Shown: one piece after another, positions 44,986 to 55,660 of the stretch
Layout: each line of letters begins with the position of its first letter
Numbering within the stretch: position 1 is the first letter of the stretch
Assembly: GCF_029867415.1 (NCBI RefSeq)
Contig: NW_026705909.1
Span: 124,001 to 188,000, forward strand
Reading direction: 5' to 3'
Length of the DNA stretch: 64,000 bases
Source: Vicia villosa
Taxonomy: Eukaryota; Streptophyta; Magnoliopsida; Fabales; Fabaceae
Notes under the pieces: model-generated
The model's database searches: none
Seen by the model: only the letters and a program-made list of their open reading frames with translations
Told to the model about the DNA's origin: nothing
Made by a program: the position numbers and the translations under genes

Positions 44986-46780
44986 CTTCATTATTACTAT
45001 CCTTTTTTGCAGGTACTTCCTTTGGCCATTAACCTTGTTTTGGCCAAACAACTTTGCTGGCCACTTTCTCATCATGCACCCTCATGGAGCAGCCACACAG
45101 AATCCAGAGCTGAGTTTCTTTTTTTCTCTCCTCTTTTTTTATTTTATTTTCTTTATTCCTTTCTAAAAACAACACTTTTATTAATTCTTTTTAAAAACTA
45201 ATTTTTATATAACAACAACTTATTTTTAATAAAATTAACTTCTATTGTTAAGTTAAATTAATTTTAGTTTTTTTGATAATAATGATTAATTTAATTTAGG
45301 TTTGTTTAGTTATTAAAAATAATCAGGGTTACCCTCTCTCCAAAAATTTTGTTTGCCATATGTCATTTGCCTTGCCTTATTTAATCTATTAACTGTGGTT
45401 AACTTGCTCCCCATTTGGGGTTTAGCCTTTTTTATTTTTCATTTGTTTGCCTAAATTATTATTATTTTAATTTTTGATCTGCCACGTTATAATTGTTGAT
45501 ATCTTTAATGCACTAACATTTTTCTTCTTCGTGGCTAATTTTCAGGAGTAGCCAAAATCCTTCAGCCATGCGTCATACCAATCGAAAAGCTAAGTTTTAA
45601 TCCTTTTCTTATTTAAATCATTTTACTGTTATTTTTTTTGCCTTACGAATTAAATTAGGGTTCGCATCCACCGTCAATGAATCTCTCCTACACTCACCCC
45701 TATTATTTTCCGTTTAATTCTCAGATTTTCAGAGTCAATAGAGGGTTCGAGGAAGATCAAGGCATTCAAAGATAATTAAACTAATTATTCATCCCTCTTA
45801 TTTTCTGCTTTTTATTTCCCCCTTCCCCGTAGGTGTTTATTATAATAGCGTAGGAACATTTATTTTCTCTGCTTTTAAATTTCTGAATAATATTAATTGT
45901 TGTGGTTGGTAATATAGGGAGTGCAACCATGAATTGAATTAGGATAACTAATTATAAGATAAATATCTGAATTAACCACCTGATTGTGCCACACACTCAC
46001 CTTTAGGGTAATCCCTCTGGTTGCCTTGTTGCCTTATTATTGTTGCCTTGTTGCCTTAATTTTGTTGCCTAAGAATAGTCAAGTCCCTCGATTCCGAGGA
46101 TACCTAAAGCAAATGTTGCCTTCAAAGTTATTGAAACTCCCTCGAAGCTGCCTCGGTAAAATGTGATGATTGTCCCAATTGCTAAGGTATCCTCGCATGA
46201 TGCCTAAAAAGATAAGATGACTATTATATCCTTCCCTTAGACTACCTGCCCTCTTTATCGCAAGGGACAGTTTTATGGCGAACGATAATTCTCGATGACC
46301 CTTCAACATCCAATTGAAAGACTTCTTGCCCTCTTATGGTATGGATAGACCCTTTCGCCCGAAAAACTAAAAGAAATAATTTTAAAACTTAGGGTAATTG
46401 CTTTTTAATTGCTTTCTCTTTTTCAAATTCAAATTCAAATTCAAATTCTTTTTCCCACTAATTTTCAAATACTTTTCAAAAGACTACGCTTATTTACAAG
46501 CTAAAGTTCTTATTCAAATTTCTATTCACACCCTACTTTTCAAACAATTCAAACATTTTAAAAACAAAAGTGAGCTAAGCAATGAAGAGCCCATGGAAAA
46601 CCATGGATGCAAAGGGTGCCTTACACCTTCCCTTTGTATAACTTACCCCCTTAACTCAAAATCATTTTAAAAGGTCTTTTTCTGTTCTTTTAGCCTTTCT
46701 ATATATTGGATAAAATAAAAGTCGGTGGCGACTCATGCTATCCGCAACATTTTAAAAAAAAGTTAGTTCACCGTATTACA
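44683..46780 (+). mobile_element. 3' LTR of the pol-less Tat element (2098 bp)
   Basis: It begins TGTCATACCCC and ends CCGTATTACA, followed by GTAGG. It contains a block near 45640-45750 (AATTAGGGTTCGCATCCACC onward) absent from the 5' LTR. Confidence 0.92.
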
Positions 46781-46785
46781 GTAGG

Positions 46786-47426
46786 TACTATCATCCAATC
46801 AGAAATTGGAGATCTCTTAAAGAGAAAGAGTTTGTTGATGAGCTTGAGGAAGTACAGCCTCTTGCTATGGTGGTATGGAAGCCTCAGTCTCATGTTCTGA
46901 CTAGAGACTTTCAGTTTCTATTCAATTGGCTAAGGGAGAATCCCTCTGAGAAAGCACCAGATATGGTATATCCAGAAGTTGAATACCCATCAGAAGTTGC
47001 TGGTTCTACACCTCCAAGGAATCTGGCTAGATCCTTCTGGCTTTGGCAAATTCTGATTCTGATATCCCTGCTCCAGAATATGCTGAAAATGCTTCTATGT
47101 CAAAAGCTGATGCTGAGACTCAAGATGCTGAAAATCATCCTGCTGAGAAACTTCCTGTTCAGGAAAATCAAGATGATGTTCTCATGATAGATGCTGCTGT
47201 TGAGCATGTTGTTCCTTTGAACGATAGCTGTGAAGCTTCTTCTGCTGAACCTTCTGTTCTGGTGAACACTATGAAGGCTCTTCAACAGAACCAAGCTGAT
47301 CTTGCTTCTCGTCTGGATAAGCATGAGGAAACTCACGAGGAATTCAGATCCTTTATGAAGAAGCAAACGGAAAGCACTTCTGAGATTCAAAACCTTCTGG
47401 CCAAGATAGCTTCTAAGCTAGGCTAG
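46786..47426 (+). pseudogene. Sirevirus ORF3, C-terminal part
   Basis: The frame resumes after the GTAGG duplication with a KEKEFVDELEEVQPLAMVVW segment, then changes frame near 47040. It ends in 47043-47426 with an acidic Ala/Glu-rich stretch and a helical tail (LQQNQADLASRLDKHEETHE), likely coiled coil. With 30041-31720 it forms one ORF of roughly 770 codons. One stop and one frame change break it. Confidence 0.8.
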
Positions 47427-48418
47427 TCGTAGTTTGTTGGTCTTAGTTGTTTTCTTTTGTTTTTGCATCTGTTTCTTGCATCTGCTTGTATCTTCTGATA
47501 TTTTGTTGAACCAATGAAATATTATCTTCTTCTCTCATATTGTTTGTTTTTCATCTGAATCTTTCATATGCTTTTTGATGTTATGACAAAAAGGGGGAGA
47601 AACGTGATAATTGATTTGGTTTCCTATATCAGTTGCTGGGATTAAGTCTCAACATTCCTAACATTATTTGCAAGCTCTATGTCTTTGAGATTTTTTGCAG
47701 GATCGAAGACATTCTGAAAAAGCTCAACATGAGAAGAAAATACATGAGGAAATGCAATTCTATAAAGAAGCATGTTCTTGGAATTTGAAGCAAGCTTAGT
47801 GCTGTGATGCTTCAAGATCAGAAGCAACAAGGAAGAATGTTCTGATATTCTCGTGGCAGAATATGCTCTAACATATTCTTATTTCTCATATGTTCTGATA
47901 CATATTCTTTTTAAGAACTTATCAAAGTTTGCTCTGATAGTCTTTTTAGCATTGCTCTGATACATGTTCTTTCTTAAAAGAATATTCTGATTCATTCATG
48001 CTCTGACTTTTGTCGTCTAGTTTGTTCTGAAACATTTTAGGATGTAAAGATGCTCTGATGATGCTCTAGTATATTCAAGAATGTTCTGATACAATCAAGC
48101 ATGCTACGATTCAAGAAAAAATTCAAAGCTCTGAAGCTGTCCTATGGAAGCAAGAAGCAGAAGCTCTGAATGTTCTGAAGTTCTAGGCAAGTATGAACGT
48201 CTCGACTGAAATGGAAAATACTCAGGGAAGTCTTTTATTTATAAATTCTTCCAGTATTTATTTCAGAAGGAGATTGTTAATCTCAGGGGGAGACATATTC
48301 ACACACTATGTTTATATGCTTATGCTATAACTGTGTAATTGTCTTTAGTCATCTGATATTCTGATTGCAAATTCATATCAATTATATATGTTTTTGTCAT
48401 CATCAAAAAGGGGGAGAT
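47427..48418 (+). other. Sirevirus 3' untranslated region with two polypurine tracts
   Basis: AAAAAGGGGGAGA occurs at 47588-47600 and again at 48405-48417, the second directly before the 3' LTR. Between them the DNA is rich in TTCTGAT/GAAGTTCTGA phrases (imperfect short repeats). Sireviruses are known to carry extra copies of the polypurine tract. No gene is present. Confidence 0.8.
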
Positions 48419-49484
48419 TGTTAGAACAAGAATTGTTCTGATCAATATTCTTAGTTTTGATGATAACAATGTATATTAATTTTGTATAAGACAATGTGGT
48501 ACTCTAATCCTATGCATTTTCCATTTCAGGAAATATATAAAGAGTATGCACAATTCAGCGTAAGAAGCACTGACTCAGAAGGTTCAAGTATGCAACATCA
48601 GAACATGCTCTTGCAAGACATCAGAAGATGTTCAAGCAGAATCAGAACATGGTCTATTGAAGCATCATAAGAACTTGAGTTCAGAAGTAGAAGCACTGAA
48701 GTTCTTATGGTATCACGCTAGAAGCACTTCAAGGTCAGAAGACAAGAAGATGCTCTACACCAAGCTGAATGAATCTGATATTCAAACGTTGTATCTACAA
48801 ATATCAGATTAGAAGCAAGTACAAGATGGCAGGCTACGCTGACTGACAAAAGGAACGTTAGAAGCTATTAAAGGCAAAGTCAGTTAAAGCAGGAAAAGCA
48901 AGGCTCGAGGTAGTTGACAAAAGAGTGAAACATTAAATGCAATGTTGTACGGATCACGCAACGCATTAAATGCTCCCAACAGTCATCTTCTCAAAACGCC
49001 TATAAATAGAAGTTCTGATGAGAAGCTAAATACGCAACTCTTGTGCAAAAATACAGAAACACTGTCAAATTCAAAAGCTCTCAAACTTCATCTTCAACCA
49101 TATTACTTTTGTAATATCTTGGTGAGATTTAAGCTTAGAACTTAAGAGAAATATCACAGTTGTGATTATAGCTTATTAAGAAGCATTGTAATACTCTTGT
49201 AAGAATTTGTTTACATTAATTTGTAAAAGGTTCCTAGAGTGATCAAGGTGTGATCAGAATACTCTAGAAGACTTAGAAGGCATCTAAGTGGAAAACCATT
49301 GTAATCAAGGTTGATTAGTGGATTAAATCCTCAGGTGAGGTAAATCACTCCAAGGGGGTGGACTGGAGTAGTTTCGTTAACAACGAACTAGAATAAAAAT
49401 CATTGTGCAATTGTTTTTATCTTAAGAGTTTTTAAAGTTACACTTATTCAACCCCCCCCTTTCTAAGTGTTTCCCTATCCTTCA
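48419..49484 (+). mobile_element. 3' LTR of the Sirevirus (1066 bp)
   Basis: It begins TGTTAGAACAAG, has a TATAAATA box at 49001-49008, and ends CTATCCTTCA followed by GTGAC. It keeps the two blocks missing from the 5' LTR. Confidence 0.93.
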
Positions 49485-49489
49485 GTGAC

Positions 49490-50473
49490 AGGTGTCATAC
49501 ATGTAGATATCCAAGTCTTTATATCAATACTACAGAAAAGCAATATCACAATGATTGGAAAAAAGATACCACAATGCTTGACCAACCGTTATGAGGTAAG
49601 GTGTTATTGTATGTCTGGTGATTTCCACCACGGTCTCGAGATTGTGATAATAAGGCAGGATGCATGCTACATATCACAATGGTTACGCTAACCAACCGTT
49701 GTGATAAATACATTTAGGTAATCGGTTCGAAACCCAACAATAACAATTTATTTGGAACATAAATAACATTTCATCATAGTTAAAATAGATAATCGTTGTG
49801 GAAAGTACCAAGAGTTTATTATATAATATGTAGATTACTTATTTTTTCATAAACCTCACTAAAGAAATATAATCATTCAAATTGATGAAAAATTATATAT
49901 CTAAAAATTAAACTATTCTTGAAAACCAACTTAAACAAACCATTGTTTTTTAATTGCATGTGTTTCATCATTCATTTCCTGCTTTTAACATATAAAATAT
50001 TGTTCAATGGTCTAAGTCCTTCATGGAATTGATTCCAACAATTCTAGTTTAATTTGAATAACATCAATTTATTGGCTAGATCTACCACATCATCTTTGCT
50101 TATCACTATGATTGTTATGATGACTTATCATCGTAACAATCACGATGATAAGTGACGAAAATGACGTAGACCTAGCCAATGATTAGATTTTATTCAAATT
50201 AAACTATAAGAGAAAATGTCAATGTAATGAGTGTGATATAAATGATGAGACGCATCAAATTCAAAAAACAATGATTGATATGCCTCACACTAGCAACTCT
50301 TTTTAGTCAGGGAAGGCATTTTTAGTCAGGGAATTTGGTAAAAATTTCATTTTCAAAATTGCATTATTGGCTAGGTCTCTTGCCTCTAATTGATATTGTG
50401 CCACATGTTTGATAGTGGACTCAATAGTATTCCCTGCAAACTTGGTGAACTTAGGGGTTTTCCAACCCCTTGG
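49490..50473. other. Intergenic DNA, possibly a CACTA-like terminus
   Basis: TACTACAGAAAA near 49537 followed by repeated ATCACAATG(A/G)TT and CCAACCGTT(A/G)TGA phrases (49545-49705) resembles the terminal and subterminal repeats of plant CACTA elements. The first base is not C and no second end is seen. No gene is found. Confidence 0.35.
50045..50206. mobile_element. Short inverted-repeat element (162 bp), MITE-like
   Basis: TAGTTTAATTTGAATAA at the left pairs with TTATTCAAATTAAACTA at the right. The arms continue inward (ATTGGCTAGATCTAC with GTAGACCTAGCCAAT, CTTATCA with TGATAAG), so nearly all of it can fold back on itself. No target duplication is obvious. Confidence 0.65.
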
Positions 50474-53080
50474 TGTCATACCCCAATTTTTGACCCTAAA
50501 ATCATACATCAATTGCATATTAATCATTAATCAAGAGCACCATTGAGAGGCTCTATCTTTGATACTGTGATTGTCTCTGAGGGGAATCATCAAGCACTTT
50601 TAGCTTTTTATTTGTTTATACTAACCAAAATCAAAAAAATATGTGTTTTGTCTCTTTTGTTTATATTTTACAGGTAAAAGATCGGGCAAAAATCAAAACA
50701 GTACAAGAAAACATTTTTTGGAAATTTGAAGGTGGAAATCGATTTACCCCTATGGGAAATCGATTTCTTGTGCGCAAAATTCAAAAAAATATAAGGAGGC
50801 AAGCTTGACATCATTTTGGCACCTTTTTTATTTGATCATTTAACCAATTTTCCACCTCACCAAAATTAACCCCTTCATTAAACCCACTTAAACCTCATTT
50901 TACCATTTTTACCATTTAAATACCATTTAAGTACTAATTAAACACAAGTTAATTAACCAAGAGCAAAATGACCAAATTGCCACTACTCTTGCTCTCGTCC
51001 TATAAATAGAGGTCTATACTCTCTCATTTCTCAAGCTTGGAGAGCCAAAAAATTGCTTGCAAATTTATTTCTCACCCTTTCCAAAACCCTCACCCAAAGT
51101 TCATTTTCATAGAATTAGTGAGATTCACATTGAATCTTACTAATTTTGAACTAAACCTCCTACATTTCTCTCTTTCCTTTGTTTGTTCATCTCCAATTGT
51201 GAAAGATCTACACACTTTGTGCTTGTTCTTGAAGCTATTTCAACATTTTGTCTCAAGAATTGGTATTTCCTTGAAAGTCCTTGATGGTTAATTCCAAGGC
51301 ATTGATATAAGGATTTTACCCGAAAACAACCATTACTCTGCCCGATTTTCGTCAGAATTTTAATGTGCTTAATGCAAAAGTGGTTCTAAAGATAATAAGT
51401 TCATCTGGATCCCCAAAGGATGGGAAATCTACCTTGACCCATAATGTCAAGTGTTGGCTTCTTCTTCGGTTAGACCGTTCTTTTCCTTAGCTTTTATTTT
51501 ACGCAATAGGATAGCCTCTTCATCTCCTCCCACTTCTTAAATTTTCAAAATCTTCTCCCTTTTTCAAAAACCTTCTTATGTTTGCATGAGTGATATGTGA
51601 GGTATTTGGATGATTGATTTGGATTGAAATAGGCTCTATGACTTAACACAACTCTTGATACAAGTGAGGTATGTAAAAATGGAAGTTGGTGCTCAAAAGG
51701 TTACATGTCTTGAATGAGGTTTTGGATACCTTCTATTTGATGTATAGAAGCTATCTGAAGTGATAGTTTGGCCAATGTGTGTATGGTTTGAGATTTGGAA
51801 GGTTAAGGCTTCAAGTGGCTCTTTAATGGAGGTTTGAAGGTGAATTTTGGCTAGGGGTGGTTTGGAAGGTGGTGGAGGTGATGTACAACTTCTAAATGAT
51901 GATTATAAGCTGTTAGAAAGCTTAGTTGACACCGAGAACTTATGGAACTCAAAATGACTTGAAAAATACAAAGTTTGAAAGAAGGAGAATTTTAAGTTGA
52001 ATGGTTACTTGGAGAATTCTGGTGTGGTTGATGCCAAGAGAAATGCTCATTATTTATAGGCATAAATTAAGGTTTGTGGAGGGAAATATCTGATCCATTT
52101 GAGCTCCCATGTGATACTTGTACCATCTTGCTTGTTTGTGAAGAAATGAGAAAATTGTGTTTCCAATGGTGTGGTACAAGGCTCAAGCATGCTTGCAATG
52201 ACTTTTTCTGAGTATGGAGAGGATGCTTGTTGTTTTTAAATTCTTTTGCTGCAAAAGAAACATTGTAGTGGCTCAAGAGAAGAGTTGTTGTGATTAAAGC
52301 CTCTTTTTCAAAGTGGAAGTGTGATCTTTATGCCATTAATGGAATGATCACTTGGATAATGCATTATACACTTGTATTATAGCTTAAAAGAGAGTGTAAT
52401 CTTCTGATTATGGGGTGTTAAACAAGTTAGAGGACATGTACTTTGAATATTCTTCAGATTTGAATCAAAATTCAAACTTTGTTCTTCACTTCCATGGCTT
52501 GAATTCAAGTGTCATGGTGCTCTCTTTGCAAAATCATGTCTCATAGCTCAAGTAATGAAATTCCATGCTAATGGTCTCTTAAGAAAGCCCTTGCTACACA
52601 CTTCAATCCACTTGTTAAAAGTTTTCTCAAACTCCTTTTGGATCATGGTGAAAAATGGTCACAAAGTTGAAAGAAATTCATGTTAAAACACTTTGTGGGC
52701 CTCAAAACCCTAAGTTGGAAGAAATTCATGTTAAAAATGGGCTTTGATTTTGATGGAAGAATCATTTAAACATATGAGAATGTTTGAACTCCTTCGTGGG
52801 TCTCAAAATCCTAAGTTGGAAGAAATTCATGTTAAAAATGGGCTTTGATTTTGATGGAAGAATCATTTGAACATATGAGAATGTTTGAACTCCTTTGTGG
52901 GCCTCAAAATCCTAATTTGCTCAGTCTCCTCTTGACCAGTCTCCTGTCTTAGAACACTAGCAACAAACAACAAATTTTTTTGGAATTTTTGTTTAGCAAA
53001 TGATGTATACATGATGATGATGATGATCCTACTATTTGGAATAGGGTAGGATCTTAGTGGTCAAAAATTGGGGTACAACA
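50474..53080. mobile_element. Two LTR-like termini facing each other
   Basis: Plus-strand DNA at 50474 starts TGTCATACCCCAATTTTTGACC. The minus strand at 53080 starts TGTTGTACCCCAATTTTTGACC, differing at two of 22 bases. Each is followed downstream in its own direction by CCTATAAATA (50999-51008 plus, 52051-52060 minus). This fits two LTR fragments of related Tat-type families placed head to head, less likely one element with inverted termini. No target duplication was found around the pair. Neither coding DNA nor a primer site is seen inside. Confidence 0.5.
52691..52920. repeat. 101-bp tandem repeat, two copies and part of a third
   Basis: Units starting CTTTGTGGGCCTCAAAA at 52691, 52792 and 52893 contain TTGGAAGAAATTCATGTTAA and GGGCTTTGATTTTGATGG. 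A partial, more diverged copy precedes them near 52665. Confidence 0.88.
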
Positions 53081-53898
53081 TCTCCTAAAGCATATATGGA
53101 GCGCCCATCCCCCTTTTCAATTAGCATCTGGGGCGCCCACCCCTTAGCTTGGTGGCCCCCGCCACACAGTTCTTCTTCCTAGAATCCCTTCTTCTTCTAC
53201 TAATTCTAGAGTTCGGTTTCAGTTATTAATTTCATCGATCCATTTACATAACCTCTAGTATTTCCAGAACATTAATTCAGGTTAAATCAACACGAATAAA
53301 TTTTGCAACAACATTTTATTGACAGAACATAATCAATTTCCTCATTGATTTTAGAACAACAACAACAAAAAACATTAACAGACAACAACAACATCAAACA
53401 CAGTAGAAATTTCAACACCCAAAATCTCACATATCATTCATCATAATCCCGGTTATAGATTTTGAACCTCACCCTTACCTTGGATTGGAGACCACTCTAT
53501 AATTTCCGGTCGAATTTCCTAGCTTCCAACCTTCGCCTATTTCTTTTTCCTCTTTCTCTGCATTTTCTCACGGCCACTACGTTCTCCAATTCTTTCACTT
53601 CTCTGCCACTTCTAATTAACTTAATTTCTACTATAACTAAACCTCACACCTTTTTTTTATCTCTTTTGGGCTTAACTCCACAATTTCAATTGGACTTGAC
53701 TTACACCCCCACATTTCTACTGTCAACCACCGAAACAATCCCAACTAAATAATTACTTCATTATTTCACCACCAGTGATTAAATAATTAATTGCAATAAG
53801 ATAATTTAAAGTCCAATATTTCACATTCACTTCATAATTCATCCACTATTTCAAAAACAATTAATTAAATAATTAATCGAATTATTCGGAGCATTACA
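53081..53898 (-). mobile_element. Minus-strand LTR remnant
   Basis: The plus strand ends CGGAGCATTACA at 53898, so the minus strand begins TGTAATGCTCCG, a common gypsy LTR start. The A+T-rich stretch before it and CTTACCTTGGATT near 53475 recall the remnant at 4415-5031. Its left limit is not certain. The 96-codon open frame at 53462-53752 has no recognisable features and is not taken as a gene. Confidence 0.5.
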
Positions 53899-54188
53899 TT
53901 AACTATTTATGAGGGTTTTAACCTCCGTAAACAAAATCTCCAATTTAAACAACATATCAGTTTTTTTATACATATGTTGACTCATATTTGCATCAATTAC
54001 CTTGCTATCATACCACATATGTAAAAGTTGCCAATTTTTCATTAAATTTAATGGAAAAGACCAGTCGATTAAGATAAGTGTTTTTAAGAGACTAATATAT
54101 AATATCTTTTAAATTAAAAATGAAATATTAAATTAAATTATGGAAATTTGTGACTAATTATACCTATATTTTTTTGGTCATGCTAACA

Positions 54189-54426
54189 TAACATGTGCCC
54201 TCAGGGCACATGTTAATGATACTATAATGAAAAAAAAACATAACATGTGCCCTCAGGGCACATGTTAATGATACTATAATGAAAAAAAAGTTAACTGTAA
54301 TAAAGTCATATTTAAAGTTTCAATATATTGATTGTAATAAAGTCATATTTAAAGTTTCAATATATTGATTCTAAGAAAATATTCTTATAAATAATTTATT
54401 AACTTGTGCCTTTGGGACACATGTTA
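54189..54426. mobile_element. Hairpin-ended MITE with internal tandem duplications
   Basis: The left end is a perfect 27-base palindrome (TAACATGTGCCC, TCA, then the complement) at 54189-54215, repeated at 54241-54267 with a period of 52 bp. The right end (54400-54426) is a worn version, TAACTTGTGCC...GGACACATGTTA. A 37-bp unit (GTAATAAAGTCATATTTAAA...) is duplicated at 54297 and 54334. The ends pair as inverted repeats. It lies about 400 bp upstream of the small gene at 54826. Confidence 0.7.
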
Positions 54427-54547
54427 GTTTTTCCCTGTTCGTGGAGGGTAGATTCATAGAAAAGTAGATGATGAGAAGAAAAGAGAAGGGGGTGTTTAAG
54501 TACTTATAGAGTGTTGTTAGAGATTCCTCAATATATAACTCCAATAA

Positions 54548-54810
54548 TGGGCCGAACAAACAAATCAAAAAACTGGTCGACTTCTCAATTTCCCAATCGG
54601 AAGAACAAAGAGAAAAAACAGAGCAGAAGCTTCCATGGATTCCTCCATAACACTACAGTAGTAGCTTTGCGACAAACGATTTTTGAAAGAATAATACAAA
54701 AACTAAAAAATTTCCATAATTCCAGAGGTAATTAATTTCATTCGAGTGTTTGAATTTTCCCAATTTCTCTATTTTTATTTTCCAACACTAAAAAAATCCG
54801 TCTAGGGTTT
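54548..54810 (+). promoter_or_regulatory. Site II and telo-box elements of the small membrane-protein gene
   Basis: TGGGCC (site II core) lies at 54548-54553 and TAGGGTTT (telo box, inverse) at 54803-54810, only 15 bases before the ATG. This pair is typical of plant nuclear genes for mitochondrial, ribosomal and cell-growth proteins. No TATA box is evident. Confidence 0.5.
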
Positions 54811-54825
54811 GCGAATTTCGAATCC

Positions 54826-55123
54826 ATGGCACGAGCTCGCAATTTACTTGTTGCTGCTGGTTTAGTTGCTTTTGCTTCAGCAGGCATGGCTTTTCCATTC
54901 TACATGGCGTAAGTCTAATTCAATTTCATTCACAATTTCCATTATTTATTCTTGAATTTGAATTGTTGATTTGCTTTTTTTGTTTGTGTTGTTTAGTTCG
55001 TCGAAGAAACCGGTTATTGATCCAACAAAACCGCTTTCGCCACAAGCTACTTTTCGAGGACCTTATATAAACACTGGTTCGCGCGATGTCGGTCCTGATC
55101 ATGAGACTTACCAAAAGAAGTGA
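54826..55123 (+). CDS. Small single-pass membrane protein, 69 aa, two exons (possible mitochondrial complex I accessory protein)
   Basis: Exons 54826-54908 and 54997-55123 are joined by an 88-bp intron (GTAAGT...TTTAG), giving 69 codons from MARARNLLVA to the TGA at 55121-55123. Residues 6-28 form one hydrophobic segment (LLVAAGLVAFASAGMAFPFY). It is followed by a hydrophilic tail (SSKKPVIDP, FRGPYINTGSRDVGPDHETY) that looks strongly conserved and likely faces the soluble side. Similar short proteins occur across land plants; from memory one Arabidopsis counterpart was found in complex I preparations, but that link is not certain. The site II/telo-box promoter fits a mitochondrial role. AATAAA at 55233-55238 is a likely poly(A) signal. 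The gene is too split to appear as one open frame. Confidence 0.8.
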
Positions 55124-55389
55124 ACAAGGTTGTGAATTTGTTTGGCCCCAATTGAGATTAAGTTCATGTTATATGATTAGTATAACTGGTTTGAATTTTT
55201 GTAAAATTGGTTTTATCATGTATGCCATTTTTAATAAAAAGATTAATGTTGTTAGTTAAATATGACAATTATACCAATTTCATTGATTTCTAGATGAATG
55301 TTGTATTGCTTGTCTGAATAGTTAAGCTCTTTGGGAAAACCTGAGTCAATGGCAATGTGTAGTTTTGATTCCTCTGCGATTGTATCTAT

Positions 55390-55505
55390 GTTGCGAAAGG
55401 GTAACAATCAACAGGAAAGTATAGATTTTGATGAAACTTATGCTCCTCTTGTTAGATTAGAAGTCATATGAATGCTTTTAACTTTCTCATGCATCATGAA
55501 TTTCA
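55390..55505 (+). pseudogene. Ty1/copia reverse transcriptase scrap
   Basis: A plus-strand frame reads QESIDFDETYAPLVRLEVI, then a stop, then MLLTFSCIMNF. It matches the conserved DETFAPVARLEAIR block of copia reverse transcriptases. Only this block remains. Confidence 0.65.
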
Positions 55506-55529
55506 ACCACTTGGCCCATGATTAACCAA

Positions 55530-55660
55530 GATAAGTGTAGATGAATGCTGTTTTACAAATGGTTCTGCGGGCTGGAGAATGATTTCCAGAGATTATGCAG
55601 GGGCTGTGTTTGCTGCAGCCACAAGATTGAAGTATCTCGCACAGTCGCACCCTTTCATTG
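55530..55660 (+). pseudogene. RNase H-like scrap of a LINE or similar element
   Basis: A plus-strand frame with FTNGSAGWRMISRDYAGAVF followed by AAATRLKYLAQ resembles the start of the plant RNase H domain attached to LINE-type reverse transcriptases. It is short and degenerate. Confidence 0.45.

Larger units (their letters stand above)
31721..46780 (+). mobile_element. Pol-less Tat/Ogre-type LTR element, split by a solo LTR
   Basis: LTRs 31721-33740 and 44683-46780 begin TGTCATACCCC and end CCGTATTACA. GTAGG flanks both sides (31716-31720 and 46781-46785) and rejoins the ORF3 frame. A tRNA-Arg primer site, a gag C-terminal fragment, tandem repeats and a purine tract are present; protease, reverse transcriptase and integrase are absent. 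Without the inserted solo LTR it is about 9.2 kb. Its LTRs differ more from each other than those of the gag-only element, including a replaced block and different (ATT)n lengths, so it is older. Confidence 0.92.
11394..49484 (+). mobile_element. Sirevirus/Maximus-type Ty1-copia element carrying two nested retroelements
   Basis: LTRs lie at 11394-12267 and 48419-49484, both beginning TGTTAGAACAAG and ending CTATCCTTCA. GTGAC flanks both sides (11389-11393 and 49485-49489), so the termini are original. Order: LTR, initiator-Met primer site, gag with zinc knuckle, protease, reverse transcriptase, RNase H, a third envelope-position ORF, polypurine tracts, LTR. The presence of the third ORF places it in the Sirevirus lineage. 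Integrase is deleted and gag/pol carry stops and frameshifts, so it is non-autonomous. Without the nested insertions at 15283-28663 and 31721-46785 it is about 9.6 kb, normal for the group. Confidence 0.93.

Noticed and set aside
53462..53752. 96-codon open frame rich in Leu/Phe/Ser
   Set aside because: Lies in an LTR-like remnant, with no conserved feature or promoter.
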